DNA of 64,000 nucleotides, from NCBI GenBank assembly GCA_942486035.1, contig CALNXK010000078.1, positions 1,787,501-1,851,500 on the forward strand. Direction: 5' to 3'. The translations under genes and the position numbers were made by a program. Numbering within the stretch: the first letter of the stretch is position 1; each line of letters starts with the position of its first letter. The notes under the pieces are model-generated. The model was not told the origin of the DNA. It made no database searches and saw only the letters and a list, made by a program, of their open reading frames with translations. The DNA comes from Porites lobata. Taxonomy: Eukaryota > Cnidaria > Anthozoa > Scleractinia > Poritidae. This document shows, in pieces, positions 11,831-23,687 of the stretch.

Positions 11831-12060
11831 TAATGCGTTTCGTTTGACAAGGTAGATATTTTACGCGTTTTGGCCTTGCCTTCACACACTGAAGCGATCA
11901 AACGAACGTTTAGGAAAACGCTATCGAAAAAGGAGTCTTTTAAAAATCGAAAGCTAATCGTTTTAGTGTGGACGGGCAAATAAGAGGGTTCTCAAAAACG
12001 CTGACGTCAGAGCTTGTGACACCTTTTTAGATGGGACAGACGAACGCTTTGTATGCAGGG

Positions 12061-12261
12061 TAGCCCGCGAGCAAGCTCTCCGGGGGGGGGGGGGGGGAAA
12101 AGGGGAAGATCTGATTGGTCAATTTTTGACAGCTCAACAACAGAGGAGCCATAGGGAGTTCTTGGGGCGGACTTCAAATTTATGGGACGTAAGTGCAAGC
12201 TCTCCCTCCCCTTTTCCCTCCCCCGCCCCCGCATCCCCGAAAGAGCTTGCTCGCAAACGAT
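12061..12261. mobile_element. TAGCC-ended MITE with G-run
   Basis: Inverted repeats with gcgagcaagctct at the left and agagcttgctcgc at the right. The flanks are TATGCAGGG (12052-12060) and TATGCAGGT (12262-12270), an 8-of-9 match. The duplicate block reads straight through at about 53470. The element holds a run of about 16 G (12081-12096) and a C-rich partner segment (about 12202-12232), so the strand can fold. Likely the same superfamily as the two Mutator-like elements. Confidence 0.7.
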
Positions 12262-13320
12262 ATGCAGGTCCAAGAATGCCCTAAAAGGCAAGTAAAGACA
12301 CAGAACTCTTGATGGGTTTATCCCAGCGAAAGTTAAGGAAAGCTAAGGTTTTATCAGAGCGAATTGGTGTGGAAGAGTCCTTTTTTTGCTACGTTACCAT
12401 AAAACTTACAAACAAATATATCGATCTTCTGTTTTGCAAGAGCGCGTGCCCGCATGTTCGCCACGACATGCAGGCGTTACAGGAGAAGAACTAAAAATAC
12501 GTGTTTAGCAAAACCTCGCGCAGCTCGTTGGGGGATGGGAGGGCGGCACAAAACTGGAGTAGCCTCTTATATTCTCTAATATACATGTATCAAGCTGTGC
12601 TACGTCTGTTGCTGAAGAAACGCCACACGTTTGAAATTCTTTCAATACTGAACACAGGAAACCCAGTTCCACCTTAAAAAATATTGATGAGGGTGTAAAC
12701 AGGAGAGAGACGTGTCAAGCAGCAGAATATATCAGTCATTGGTCTTTTCAAGTTAGCTGGACGGCATAAGAAAATGGATGACGTTTTCGTATACCACGAA
12801 AGTCAGAGCACACGCTGGAGTCACTCTGTAAAAACAAAAACAAACAAACCCAATCACAAACAACGTTTGTCTCGTGCCTTTTACTATGTTTGTTTGTTTT
12901 TTCATGTGCTGTTCCTATACGTTTTGTCTAGTTGTTCGTTTTAACTGTATTAGAGAGCTGTTTTCAAAGCTCCGAACTTCCCTGCATACAGTACAAACAT
13001 TGTAATCGTCATCTTTAACAAGTGGCCACCTTTATTAAGCGACCTCAGCCACCCCTTTGCAGCCCATGTTTTGCCCTTCTTGTTATTTTTGCCTGTATTC
13101 ACTAGCGGCCACACATAAACGTAAGAAAATAATGAATGAATGAGACATTTCGGTTTGAGCGTCAGGACTCACAAACACTGTCTGGTTGGCCGGCAGAATA
13201 ACGGATGGTGCTTTAACATAAAGGTGAGTTTATTTCCCCGTTACGGTTACAAGTCAGCAACTTTGTTGAATGAATAGAAAGTGAAAAATCAATACAGATC
13301 AGGGTCGCCCTGGTATAGTT
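12262..13320. other. Intergenic block duplicated at 53465-54750
   Basis: Noncoding and alignable with the second copy, which carries an extra Harbinger-like MITE. This is the right end of the large duplicated block. No gene was recognised. Confidence 0.45.
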
Positions 13321-13599
13321 CGCCTGAAAGGACGTTGATTGCTTTATAGTTTGATAGAATGAAGAATTGAATGAAGTGTTCTTCTATGAAGACTATCAAT
13401 TAGTTCCGTTTCGACGGCCAAACCCAGTGGGCAATTTTTGTGATCTTTTATTGAGCGACCACCTTCATTAGGCGGCAAGTATCTTAAGTACCAGTCGAGG
13501 GTGACCATTATAACCAGGTCAAACTACAGTTATCATTTTCTATTATCATTTCAACTTTCCATGCCTATTTTTGTGTGTTGGCTGGTTTGTCTGTTTCTC

Positions 13600-13800
13600 G
13601 TATGAGCCTTATTTCAGCCAAATAAAGCAGTTGGTATGCAGCATGTGGGAGGCCCTGGTTTGAATCCCGGCCGGTCACAGAACAGAGTTCATTATCAAAA
13701 GAAAATGCCACTCTACTGTCTGTTTAAGACCTTGCCCGAGACCAGACGATCGGGAAGTGGCGTTAATATCGCGGATTTGATTATAGTCACATAGATATCT
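13600..13800 (+). repeat. tRNA-derived SINE (fragment)
   Basis: A B-box-like GGTTTGAATCCC (near 13659) follows a degraded A-box region (gcagttggtatgcagcat). A tRNA-like head leads into an unrelated body ending near 13800. The acceptor stem is not closed, so it is a SINE and not a functional tRNA. Confidence 0.45.
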
Positions 13801-14381
13801 GCGCGTTATAAATTCTTAAATTATTGTCATTATTTTTAAGCCTTTGGCCTTACTTCCTTCATCCTTCCTCTCATTAATAGTTCAGCAAAAGTGGACAAAC
13901 AGTACTGAACCTTCGTTTAGAGCCGAATTTTCGTCCCATTTCGTCTCATTGCGCGAAATTTCGCCGACAATAGATGCACCGAAATTTTACCGATATCCCC
14001 TCTCGAAATTCGTGAATTTTGACGAATTTCGGTGAAGTTTCACATCATTACTTTCGCATAGTGTTGTACAACAACCAACTGCCACTATTGTTGAAAAAGA
14101 ATAGGAAATGTTTCCCAGGTGGTGTGGTCTACCGCCTCTTTTGTTTCACTAATCATACATAGCACGGGCTGGGAGGATAACAATAAGCTCATGATTGGAC
14201 CAATAGACGTCCTCTTATGCTGCCTTCCGGGTTTGTTCTTGTTTTTGTTTTCTGTTTTTTGGATTTTTCACGCACAGTTGCGTTAATAACTGTACTGATC
14301 TTTCACGTGTGAAGACCGAGCTTACTGTTAAAGAGGACAGGTGCCGTTGTCCTTTTATCCGCGACATCTACATTACAATTC

Positions 14382-14529
14382 TGGCCCCGGTTGATTAAAT
14401 GTTCTATAGCATAATCCACCTGATAATTCACTATCCAGTGGATACGTATTATGGATACCAACTGCGTTATGCGCTGGATAGAGATTTATGCAGTGGATAG
14501 CGTTATCTACCTTTTGAATAACTAGGGCC
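14382..14529. mobile_element. MITE with GGCCC termini and 'ctatccagtggata' core
   Basis: Ends ggccccggtt and (reverse) ggccctagtt form inverted repeats. Inside are repeated tatcca / tggata motifs. A related copy lies at 18285-18415, which indicates a family. Confidence 0.55.
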
Positions 14530-14592
14530 TGCCAATTACTCACTGTCATCCAGACGGGTAAAACCTAGGAGCTCTTTTGTTGGGGATCTCAC

Positions 14593-14643
14593 CTGAGAAC
14601 ATTAGGAACCAATCCTTTATAAAATCCTCTCACTCCTTCGTAC
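14593..14643 (-). CDS. SLC25A32-like exon 9
   Basis: Acceptor at 14644-14645, donor gtgag below 14593. The 51-nt exon encodes YEGVRGFYKGLVPNVL in frame with exon 8 and ends in phase 2. The next exon (VTPA...) was not found downstream. Confidence 0.78.
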
Positions 14644-14777
14644 CTATAAAGTCGACAAAAAAGCTAATGTCAGAAGGCGACTGTTTAAGGTATAAATCTT
14701 GTAGCGCTGGAAAATTTCACTTTCAAAAACTCCTTTCAACAAAAAATAAAATCGACGCAGCGGGTCCCTCATCTCAC

Positions 14778-14836
14778 CTGAACGTTTTACGGATAACGTC
14801 CACTGCTCCATTGTATTTGGCCATCGTGTATTGATT
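14778..14836 (-). CDS. SLC25A32-like exon 8
   Basis: 59 nt. Encodes NQYTMAKYNGAVDVIRKTF, the linker after the third carrier motif. Phase 0 in, phase 2 out, with clean GT/AG borders. Confidence 0.78.
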
Positions 14837-16004
14837 CTACAAAACAAAACAAAACAAACCAAAAAAACATTGCGATAAAGGAAATGAGCTCTGATGAATA
14901 ACAGCTTGAACTGAAATTTTTTTACTTTGTATTTAAAAAAATTACTTGGATGAACTTTTTCTTGACAGTTGCTCCACAACTAGCCGTTTCAAGGTGAATC
15001 AAAGCGCATTTCAAAGATTTTAAAATCTTCGGACAATCTGGTTTCTCGCATTAGATCGGGGGGGGAGTGTATTTTAAAAGTCTGTAGTCTCAATTATTTT
15101 TTAAAGCCAAAATACATTCAAGCTAAACTAATATATAACTTACATTTTGCAAAATTTAAAATCAATTAAAAAGCCCAAAGAGTACAAACCTTTAAATTCT
15201 GTATACGATATTAACATAAGCATTAAAAAAAGAAAAAAAAAACAACAACAACAACAACTTAACATTAGATTGCTATGTTGTTTTTAATAAAGAGCGTATT
15301 GATGAAACTATTTTTAAAGCGCTGGGTAGTAACCCATATGGAGTTGGCTCCTTGGAACTCGCAGGCGCACAGAGCTTTCTTTTGTTTTGGCAAGAGTAGG
15401 ATACAATGGGTGGCTGGGCATGCCGCTGTCATAGTAGGTAGAGTCGGAACAAAACGGTATTGTCCTGATTACAACTCCCTCGCGCTTTTGACTCTGCTTA
15501 CGACTCCAAGTTTTGATGGGTTGTAAGCGTTTTAAAGACTGCTCTTACGACTTCAACCCAGACTTCGTCTCTAGGGAAAAACAGCTGTAAGTTTGTATGC
15601 GTTCATATCTTAATAGGCCCTTTGCAGCTAGCCATTCAAGTAATGATAATAATAATAAAAAAAAACGTAATGCTGGAGAGCAAGAATCGCACTGGGAGAA
15701 GACAAACAAAGGGAATTACGATTTTAAATGGCGTGAGCATTTAGACTTGACACAAGTCCACTGCGCGAGGCGAGCGAAAGAGAAATCGCAAGGCGAGCGC
15801 CAACTGACCACCAAACAAGCAGATACCGGAAACGGGCTTTGAGAAAGTCTAGTGAACCTTTTGCTTGTCTTGTCTCAGTGTGTCCCTTACTCTCCTGCAT
15901 GGCGGTTTTGTACCACGTGAATCACTAGCTGAAAAGCGCCTGTTGGAATTAATCTTGTGGACATAACCTTACACTAAGAGATAAAAAGTAGGAGGTCTGT
16001 TTAC

Positions 16005-16097
16005 CTGAAGTCTTGATCTGACTACTTGATACGGATACGTGGCCGTGGCAGCGAAGATCTTTGATAATGATGCCATTATCAAGTACTCTGTTGAATT
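16005..16097 (-). CDS. SLC25A32-like exon 7
   Basis: 93 nt, 31 codons, phase 0 at both ends. Encodes a helix and the third carrier motif TYPYQVVRSRLQ. No lesion seen. Confidence 0.85.
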
Positions 16098-16198
16098 CTA
16101 GAAGGAGGAGGAAACAATGCATACTAAGGGTCTGTTTTAGCGTAGTCTTGATATAAAAACAACTTTCATCTTGCTAATCGGTAGACGTTCCAGTCCTT

Positions 16199-16918
16199 AA
16201 CTGTCAATCCCAGGAATATCGATGCAGAGAATGACGACAAAACTTTGAACATTGATAATTATGACATCAGGAAAACAGAGCAAATGAAATTACTAGGAGT
16301 CTACATTGACGAGAATCTTAACTTTGCGGGTCATATTAGCGAGTTATGTATGAGAGCTAGTCAGAAAGTAGGAATGTTTGTACGTCTGCGAAACTTAATA
16401 CCTTGTAACGCGAAGTTAATGTTATACAAGACGTCTGTTTTGCCATACTTAACTCACTCTCATTCAGTATGGAAAATCTGCAAATCACCTGATAGCAGAA
16501 AAATCGAGCGCATCCAAGAGCGTGCGCTGCGCACAGTATATAAATCTCAAACTGAGGCATACGAGGAACTCCTCAATCGCGCCAAGCTGCCTACGCCTTG
16601 TAACAGGCGTTTGCAAGACATTGCAATACTAATGTATAAAATGAAATACAGGATGGCTCACAGGTGTGTATCTGAGTTATTTACGATCAAAAGAACACAC
16701 CAAAGCCTAAGAAACTGTGATTTTGAACTACCCCGATTTGATATAGTGGCCTATGGGAGGCATTCCCTGCGCTACCAATGACCTTTCATTTCGTCAAAGG
16801 TCAGTAGTGAGCTCAGAAAGTTGACAAGCCTCAAAGCATTTAAGAAACATATACGCGGTGTGGACCTTTCGAGCCATATAGATGATAATAGTAATTGCGG
16901 TGACCTGTGTAAATTTTG
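16199..16918 (+). mobile_element. LINE fragment, C-terminal reverse transcriptase region (CR1/L2/jockey group)
   Basis: An open frame through 16781 reads KLLGVYIDENLNFAGHIS, then NLIPCNAKLMLYKTSVLPYL, then RKIERIQERALRTVY, as in the end of non-LTR reverse transcriptases. After one or more small indels the tail ELRKLTSLKAFKKHIRG continues to a stop near 16918. It is 5'-truncated, lies between exons 6 and 7 of the carrier and is antisense to it. The finer clade is not certain. Confidence 0.85.
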
Positions 16919-16994
16919 AGTCGTGGACATTTGTATATAGTTTTAGATTTTAGGTAAGATCATTAACTTAAAAGTCATGTCATAGATTAGTGTG

Positions 16995-17480
16995 CCAGCA
17001 CGTAGGAAAGTGCCCCCAATTAGCTAACTGTTAAGCTAAATACATATGAGAGGACGAGGCCGAGATCCCGGTTGCTCGAGCCGAGATCTCGACAAACGGG
17101 TCAGCCCACCTTCTCGTATAAACACAAAGTTCCCTAACGGGTGTGTCTTAAGCTAAAAATACGTCGAGATGGAAGGAGAATTTCAAAAGGCTGGGCTGAT
17201 GTTTCTTGTTTGACAGGGCCCAAAAACCATTGACTATGGTTTGCTCACACCTTGAAGAAGGGCTTTAACAGTTTTCTTCCTATTCAATGACCTGTTACTA
17301 TAAGTGAACAGCTCCATTAATTCAGGCAGAGAGAGACTGCTGGTAGCCTATCAAGGCATATGCCAGAGTCAATATTTAGGAATCTTTTAAGTTGACTGGT
17401 TGGTAAAGAGGGGACCAATGTTTTAAAACTTAGCAGTGCTATTTGAGGAAAATCAATTAGAAATCATTAATTGTGCTTTG
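16995..17480. repeat. About 480-bp repeat shared with 52575-53060
   Basis: Near-identical over its length to 52575-53060, including the palindromic cgagccgagatctcg core. Gene-scale synteny does not explain the pair, so it is either a dispersed element or a moved fragment. No coding frame. Confidence 0.7.
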
Positions 17481-17579
17481 TTCGTGGCTTACAGCTGTAG
17501 TTGGAGAATGAATTTCTACGAAATCATTTTCTTGGTGTTCAAAGATTACATGTATCATATACATCAGCAAGTGAACCTC

Positions 17580-17780
17580 CACAATTTTTCTCGTGATGAT
17601 GCGCCTTTTACGGAAAACAAAGGCACTGGTCCAGCGGGGGAGGGGAGGGGTGTTCTTCTGAAAATTACGGTGGGGGTGTGCAGCATACTTCCTGAAAGCC
17701 TAACCCTACCTCAGACCAAAATACGTAATTTGCCCTGCCACACGTCAGCTTTTAAGAGGCGAGTGATAGAAAGAAACATA
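17580..17780 (+). repeat. G-rich dispersed repeat
   Basis: Contains a GC-rich gggggaggggaggggtg segment and a low-complexity open frame in a region otherwise AT-rich. It looks like a fragment of an interspersed repeat; no protein was recognised. Confidence 0.3.
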
Positions 17781-18068
17781 ACATATTCAAAAGCCTTACA
17801 TTCTAAGCAGTTCAACTTAGGTCGGTATCACTTTTCCTAGCAAACTGCGAAATCTTCACATTCTTAAAATGAGCAGCAACAAACAGAAATACCCTCTCAA
17901 GCAGAGAATGCAAAAACAGTATGCTTAGTAACCATACAATCACATCCTATTGTGATAATGAAGCTCTATAGTTCCTGTACTGACAAGTGTACACCTTTGC
18001 TCGTGAACGAAACTTAAGTGATGATCAATGTCGGTGAACAACCACTTAAGACTGACTTGTTAACTTAC

Positions 18069-18182
18069 CAATTTTTTATTGATTGGTGTACCGAAGTAAT
18101 GGCTGTAGCCTTTCTTAAGTTCTTCATAAGCCATGAACTGGAGAGCACCATGTGACACACCAAACAGTCCGGGGACGTAACC
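18069..18182 (-). CDS. SLC25A32-like exon 6
   Basis: 114 nt, 38 codons, phase 0 in and out. Encodes GYVPGLFGVSHGALQFMAYE followed by a lysine-rich loop, very close to the family consensus. No lesion seen. Confidence 0.88.
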
Positions 18183-18284
18183 CTATTGAACAAAATACAG
18201 AGTATATGTAGCTGACATTCCATCGCGGTTAAACATTTCAAGTGAGCTAATTTTGTGATTTGCACCATTTGCACTGAATCAGGC

Positions 18285-18415
18285 TCTAGTTGCTCAAAAG
18301 GTTGATAACGATATCCACCGGAAAAATCCTTACCTACTAGATGGCGTAATTAGTTTTCCTCACACTCATTTACTGGATAATGATTTATCTGGTGGATAGC
18401 GCTATCCGACAAAAA
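18285..18415. mobile_element. MITE, relative of 14382-14529
   Basis: Left end ggctctagttgctcaaaagg and inner tatccacc / ggtggatagcgctatcc motifs match the inverted ends of the copy at 14382-14529. The right terminus is degraded. Confidence 0.5.
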
Positions 18416-18662
18416 AAAGAAATTCGTCATCGCTCGTTTATGGCCCCAACAAAACGTGAAATTAGGCAATTTTCACGTCGTAGTCATGCGGTGGCGGCAA
18501 AGAAATGTTCAAGAAACTGTGCAGAGTTGTTGCTTTTTCCGCCATAAAACCTATGATTGTTTCTAAACGTTCTTGATGCCCTAATCACCGTGATTGCGTA
18601 AATGTCGTAATACTGAGGACGCCGTTTATGTCAAGCAACATTACTTAGCCTGGCAAACTTAA

Positions 18663-18712
18663 TTTGTATAATCCTCGGAGTCCCTCGTGTCTCCAAAGTT
18701 TAAAAAGGGCAT
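18663..18712 (-). pseudogene. SLC25A32-like exon 5 with lost donor
   Basis: 50 nt. Encodes DALFKLWRHEGLRGLYK after joining to exon 4 (phase 1). The intron should start gtaag right after the Lys codon, but the sequence reads ttaag, a G-to-T change at the first intron base. Confidence 0.75.
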
Positions 18713-19311
18713 CTAAAAAGTAAGAATTAGGAAATGATTTTATAATAAACACAAATACATGTATGATCTATGGTTCCCTAAATGAAGGTCACACAGACAT
18801 TGTGTCAGACAAATAACTGTAATAGGAGGAACTCGTTATTTTACCACTACAACAAGTAAATGAAAAAGGGCTTTCCGTGTCCCTTTATTGGAAAATTTCC
18901 GGGAGCAACGGAACATCTGAAAAGGTGGTCCTGTTTTTCCGGACGAAATATTCGAAACGAACATTTGTGTTACATTTGTTAAAACGTATCTTTGATACCA
19001 GTTTCAGGCCTTCACGGCCGTTTTTCGGTAAATGGAACTGATTTGTAAAACAAATGGTAAACCCTATTCCGGAATGAAATTTACTAGACCTGATTTTTCA
19101 TACCATTTACCCAATCCGTAAACCGGCCGGTTTGCCCATTCACCACTTTAGAAACGACAAGAGAACGGGAGCCGAAATGCGTCCCGCAATTGTTTCTGGG
19201 ATTGTTACTGGGGACGCACCAGTCAGCTATTCGCCAGTTTTTTCCCTTCCCTGGTAACAGTCCCTTAAGTCTTCGCGAAAGTTAAGTTGGCCAAGTTTTC
19301 TTCTTTCTTAC

Positions 19312-19428
19312 CAATTATCCCTTTGTATTGCGGTGCTTGAGTAACGTCAGCTGGTGAACCAGTGTACTGAAGACACAGGCGAGTCTTGATAACCCATATT
19401 GGATTTGTCACTGTTAGTGTTCCAGTTC
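19312..19428 (-). CDS. SLC25A32-like exon 4
   Basis: 117 nt, phase 1 in and out. Encodes the second carrier motif TNPIWVIKTRLCLQY and the loop QAPQYKGII. GT/AG borders are intact. Confidence 0.88.
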
Positions 19429-19589
19429 CTGAAAGGGAGGAAAATACATCAACTTAACTTATAAGATGGATACTGGGTGTCACCCAATCCTCTCAGCCCT
19501 GTGTATAAATCATCACAGACAGACAATTAGGGATGACACTGTGTAAGGGGGCAGAGGAGTTTGGTTTCAACTTGATTCCTGTTTTATAA

Positions 19590-20430
19590 TACAATGCAAT
19601 ACAAAAAAATTTATTAACTCTCCCAAAGAGTTATTCTGAAGTGAATTTACAAATGCTAAAAAAGAAGGGGATAAGAAGAAAAAGCGTAAATTGATTACAA
19701 TCTTGGTACAAAACTAAAAGCCTAAACTATGCGCGTACAATTACGTCATCTCTTTGGAGATCTAAACTAAATCAAATATTAACTATTTAACGTACGGGAT
19801 CTGCTCCCGCAATTCGCGTTTGACGCCCCTCTTAAAGGTACATAGTGAATGGGCTGTTTCTAGTGTCTGCGGTCAGAGAGTTCGAGGCACTTAGAGAGCG
19901 ATAGTAAAATGACCGTTGTGCAGTAACTGCTTTGCACAGAGGGAGATTTAGATTGTCTCTTTTTCCTCGTGTTGTAGTTGTGTGCGTCTGATCGCCTACA
20001 GAGTTTACTACGCAAGTACAACGGAGCGAGGCTATTAACAATTTTGTTTAATTTTGTTTTGTATTTGTTGCGTAGTATTAAGGACTAATAGCTGATCTTT
20101 GATGGAGGGCCACCCTAATTCCCGAAGAACAGGCGAGATGTGATCAAACTTTTTAGTACCTGTTAATACGCGGGCGGCGAAGTTTTGCACTGATGATATT
20201 GTAACTTCTGTAGATTTTGCTTAGAGGTGCCTGCCCAGACGGTGGAACAGTAAAAAGGTTTACTAAAAATAAGAGAATTCAAAACAGTTGACAAGACAGG
20301 TTTAGTAAATAGGTGCCTCACCCTACTAATCTGATATAACGTGGACAGGAGAGACGATGTTAACGTGTATACATGATCATTAAAATTGGGGTATTGAGTC
20401 CAGTGTAATGCCTAAGTCTTTAACTGAGGA
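19590..20430 (-). mobile_element. LINE fragment, 3' end of ORF2 (CR1/L2-like)
   Basis: Minus-strand frames read FAARVLTGTKKFDHISPVLRELGWPSIKDQ (in two pieces: FAARVLTGTKKFDH and SPVLRELGWPS), then LNLPLCKAVTAQRSFYYRS and SLTADTRNSPF, typical of the reverse transcriptase tail of CR1/L2-type LINEs. Frameshifts and stops make it inactive. It lies in the intron between carrier exons 3 and 4, where one exon is missing. Confidence 0.75.
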
Positions 20431-20459
20431 TACCGGACCCGATGTTTAGCCTGATCGAC

Positions 20460-20577
20460 CTCGCTCTTATTACGTGTCCAAAATACTGGCATTTTCTTTC
20501 CTTTATTATTGGTAATGATGACCTTGTTGTATTTGCCATCTTTAAAACTTCTTCATTGGTTTTATGTTCCGTCCATG
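20460..20577 (-). mobile_element. RTE-like LINE fragment
   Basis: Reads WTEHKTNEEVLKMA followed by RKCQYFGHVIR, a motif set seen in the C-terminal part of RTE-type non-LTR polyproteins. It is a short fragment next to a different LINE, so one was inserted beside or into the other. Confidence 0.6.
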
Positions 20578-22058
20578 ATACTCTTAACATACTTCTATAT
20601 TTTAGCGACTGATAAAAAAGTCAAGAATGGTCATAAAAGTTGATCCATACGGCACTTTGATGATAAATCGCGGCAACCATATTTTGATTGTGTTTCATTT
20701 ACACGGGCGTGTTTAAAAAACGAAATGACGAAATAGCGAAATGGCGAAATGACTTTCCTAAAGAGTAAAAACAAATGACTTCCGCTATTAATTTGTCGTG
20801 TCCAGTTGTTATGTCTTTGCCTTTCATGAACCGGCAAAACTCTGCTCAGCATGCTGATGCAAGACCTCACAAACCTTGTTGTGCCATCGCAGTTATCGCA
20901 GTCACTTGTTCTTTCTAGTACTAAGGATCTCTCCTCTCCCCAGGGACTTCTCGATTTTGTCAGTTTTTGTACGGCGTCTTGTTTTAAAGCCATTTATTGG
21001 CAATTGCAATAGAGCAAATTTCACGTTACAGTTATTGCTTTTGTTTCCAAATAAATTTCATTAAGCAAATCAGATCAGGCAACACCCTGTTTATATTTAG
21101 GATAGACTCACACACACGAAATTATATACCCTGTTTATTTGTAGAACTATTAGCAATTTTTGACTTTGGACTTATACTTCTTCATCCTCACGTACGTTAA
21201 AGTTGACGGTAGCTTTTCTTTGTAATACGCTCTGCCACCTCGGCGTCTCTGATGACACTGCAGTTAATTTCCGCACAGAAGAGCTATTTTCGGCGCGTAT
21301 GATGAGCTTGCGTGCGTACACCACGCGTGACAACAAGCCTTCAAATCTTATGGCTGCGCAATGGTGTAGAGCTCGGGTCAAGAATGCGCGTGGTAACTCC
21401 ACCGACCGAATAGTCGGGAGACAAACCGATCAAAGAAAAATATGTATTATTTGTAAATACTTTTAGTCATTTTGCCATTTCGAGTTTTAAACATGCCCCA
21501 TTTATACTGCTGCCGTAAGCATATTAATAGCTATGATACAAACGTACTTAAGCAAATGCTGCGAACCTTGCGGTTTTGTCTCGTTAACATTTTCATTCAA
21601 AATTTTTTTCAATTTTTTGTTGTATATTTCTATCGCTATACTTTATGTTATATATGACTGGATTACCATTATCATTATGGAACAGTGAGCATGAACATAA
21701 CACTGTAAACATGTTGTGCTGCCTCAAAAAAAATTGTCATATTACAAATCCTTCCTCCCCATAACGGCCACCTCTCAACAAGGTCCACTTTCTTCTGTCC
21801 CCAAGGTGGCCATTGTGGAGAGGTTTGGCTGTACACAAAATGTACAAAATATTAATGTACTAATTTCCTAGGAGAGAAGAAAATAGCAGCAGTAGGAACT
21901 CAAACAGATAGGAGAGAAGAAAATAGAAAGAAAGGAACCTTCATAGCTGTTCTACAGCTATTCCCAGCAATATGTATTTAAATACATGAATTCTAATGAA
22001 GGTTTAAAATATGAATTCTATACAAAATATTGTTTTGTTCGCTGTTGTAATAACTTAC
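20578..22058. other. Carrier intron without recognised features
   Basis: AT-rich sequence with short frames on both strands; none shows a known domain. The missing carrier exon was searched for here by eye and not found. Confidence 0.35.
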
Positions 22059-22114
22059 CTCAAAAAGTACAGTCCCCATGTAGACTAACTACCCCATACT
22101 TTTGGTGTCACACC
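22059..22114 (-). pseudogene. SLC25A32-like exon 3 with in-frame stop
   Basis: 56 nt between a poly-pyrimidine acceptor and gtaag. Reads GVTPKVWGS, stop (TAG), STWGLYF. Family members have Gly at or near the stop, so the exon was once coding. Confidence 0.75.
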
Positions 22115-22534
22115 CTGAAATAAAAAAAAAAAAAAAAAAAAAAGGAACTTGTACTCATTCCTTTAATTTTTTGGTCTTTTTTTTTATTTCTAGCTATTTT
22201 ATTTATTTTATTTTTTTTAAACTGAGCCAGGCTTTAAGCTACTGGGAGAAAAGAAATGAGAAAATGCTGTGACAGGAGAAATCTTATCTGGAAAAAGTAG
22301 TAGGTGAATGGTGTAATAATAAGTGGATTTCTAGTACCCAAAGTATGTGCAGCTTTGTGCATAAAGTTCTATGGAAGGATTGTTCCCAAAATGAGGTAGA
22401 CCTGTCCTGTCTGAAGACACTGCTAAGCTTACTAACTTAATCTTTTAAACTGGAAGATTGCATTGCTCTATCAGGCACAAAAACGACCAAACAATCACTA
22501 AACTGAGGGTTAAGTATGCTCCAAATGTACTAAC

Positions 22535-22630
22535 CTGGTATAACCCCTTTAAACCCCCTGTTCTGACAATGGACTGCACTGCATCAACTAGACCTCTGTA
22601 CGCTGGCAACTTCCCACTGCCATCATTACA
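22535..22630 (-). pseudogene. SLC25A32-like exon 2 with 1-nt insertion
   Basis: 96 nt between ttacag and gttag. One frame reads NDGSGKLPAYRGLVDAVQSI and on to GLKGLYQ. Joining to exon 1 in phase 1 needs 95 nt; the extra base in the first three positions breaks the frame (V then stop). Confidence 0.8.
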
Positions 22631-22774
22631 CTGTAATTAATAACAAAAACATTCATATAATATTAAATAAAGCTATTGTGTGAAACTAGATGCATTAACA
22701 AAATTATGTAAGGCATGCTTTTATAAGGTGTTTTTCTTAATAATGCAAATAACAATTGCTAATTAAGCCTATAA

Positions 22775-22860
22775 ATTTCAAGGCTTCAATGGAATTTGAA
22801 CCCATGACCACTCTATTTACATGTATAGTGCAACAGTGCTTTACCATATGAGCAAGATGT
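22775..22860 (-). repeat. tRNA-derived SINE head
   Basis: On the minus strand an A-box-like GCTCATATGGTAAAGCA is followed about 45 bases later by a B-box-like GGTTCAAATTCC. The distance and the lack of a closed acceptor stem make it tRNA-like and not a functional tRNA. Confidence 0.5.
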
Positions 22861-23044
22861 AAAAAGACCCCTACATTGGAACCAGTTCTTCTTAACTCTT
22901 GAAAGAAATACTAAACATAATTCTAATAAAACTGATCAGCAGAAATACGAGGTCTGTTTTCCTCTTCTCTTTTCTACAATAGCCTATCAATTTTCTATTT
23001 TCTAACTCATCATTATACAGAGTCATGTCATCAGCTTGCAAGTA

Positions 23045-23687
23045 CAGTGAAACCTGTATTAAGCGGATACCCTCGGGGAATGCTATAGCGTCCGCTTAAT
23101 ACAGGGTGTCCGCCTAATACAGGTTTCGATAGATAACGTCATATGAGATGTCAAATGCCATGTAAATGAACAGTGGAAATGTTAAGAATTCTCCCAGAGA
23201 CTTTGACGATATATGTTTGCATTAATTTCTTTATCAAAGTGGACCGATTGGTCATAGTACCATAAACATAGATTGCAACTTAAATTTGAAGAAATCAGAT
23301 GAGTGAAACAAGCTCTATACAAACAAAACGAAATAGAAAACAATACTGTACTGTGAAACTAATCAAATAAGTTCGTCAAGTCACATTTTTTAATGTAAAA
23401 ATCAAAAAAGTATTGGGTGGCAATTCGAAGTAATCTTTCGCATTTCCGGTGTCTGGCATGTTGGGTAGTGGAATTTGATTACAAGTGTCCGTTTAATACA
23501 GGTTAGTAACAATAGAAATGACTATTTCAGGTACTTTTAGGTGTCCGCGTCCGCTTAATAGAGGTGTCTGCTTAATAAAGATTTCATTTAAAGTAAATAA
23601 GGGAAATAAATTTTGGGACTTTGGCTACTGTCCGCTTAATAGAGGGTGTGTGCTTAATACGGTGTATGCTTAATACAGGTTTCACTG
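23045..23687. mobile_element. Pogo/Tigger-like MITE
   Basis: Starts CAGTGAAACCTGTATTAAGC and ends with the inverse (…aatacaggtttcactg), with TA on each side (23043-23044, 23688-23689). Length 643 bp. The motif 'gtccgcttaatacagg' recurs several times near both ends (23089, 23108, 23488, 23545, 23630, 23656, 23668). No transposase frame. The TA duplication and CAG termini fit the pogo branch of Tc1/mariner. Confidence 0.75.

Noticed and set aside
17436..17840. 134-codon plus-strand frame
   Set aside because: It crosses the end of the 480-bp repeat and a G-rich dispersed repeat, so it is a chance frame over mobile DNA.
22775..22860. Possible tRNA gene
   Set aside because: A- and B-box-like motifs are present, but no cloverleaf with a closed acceptor stem forms; read as a SINE head.
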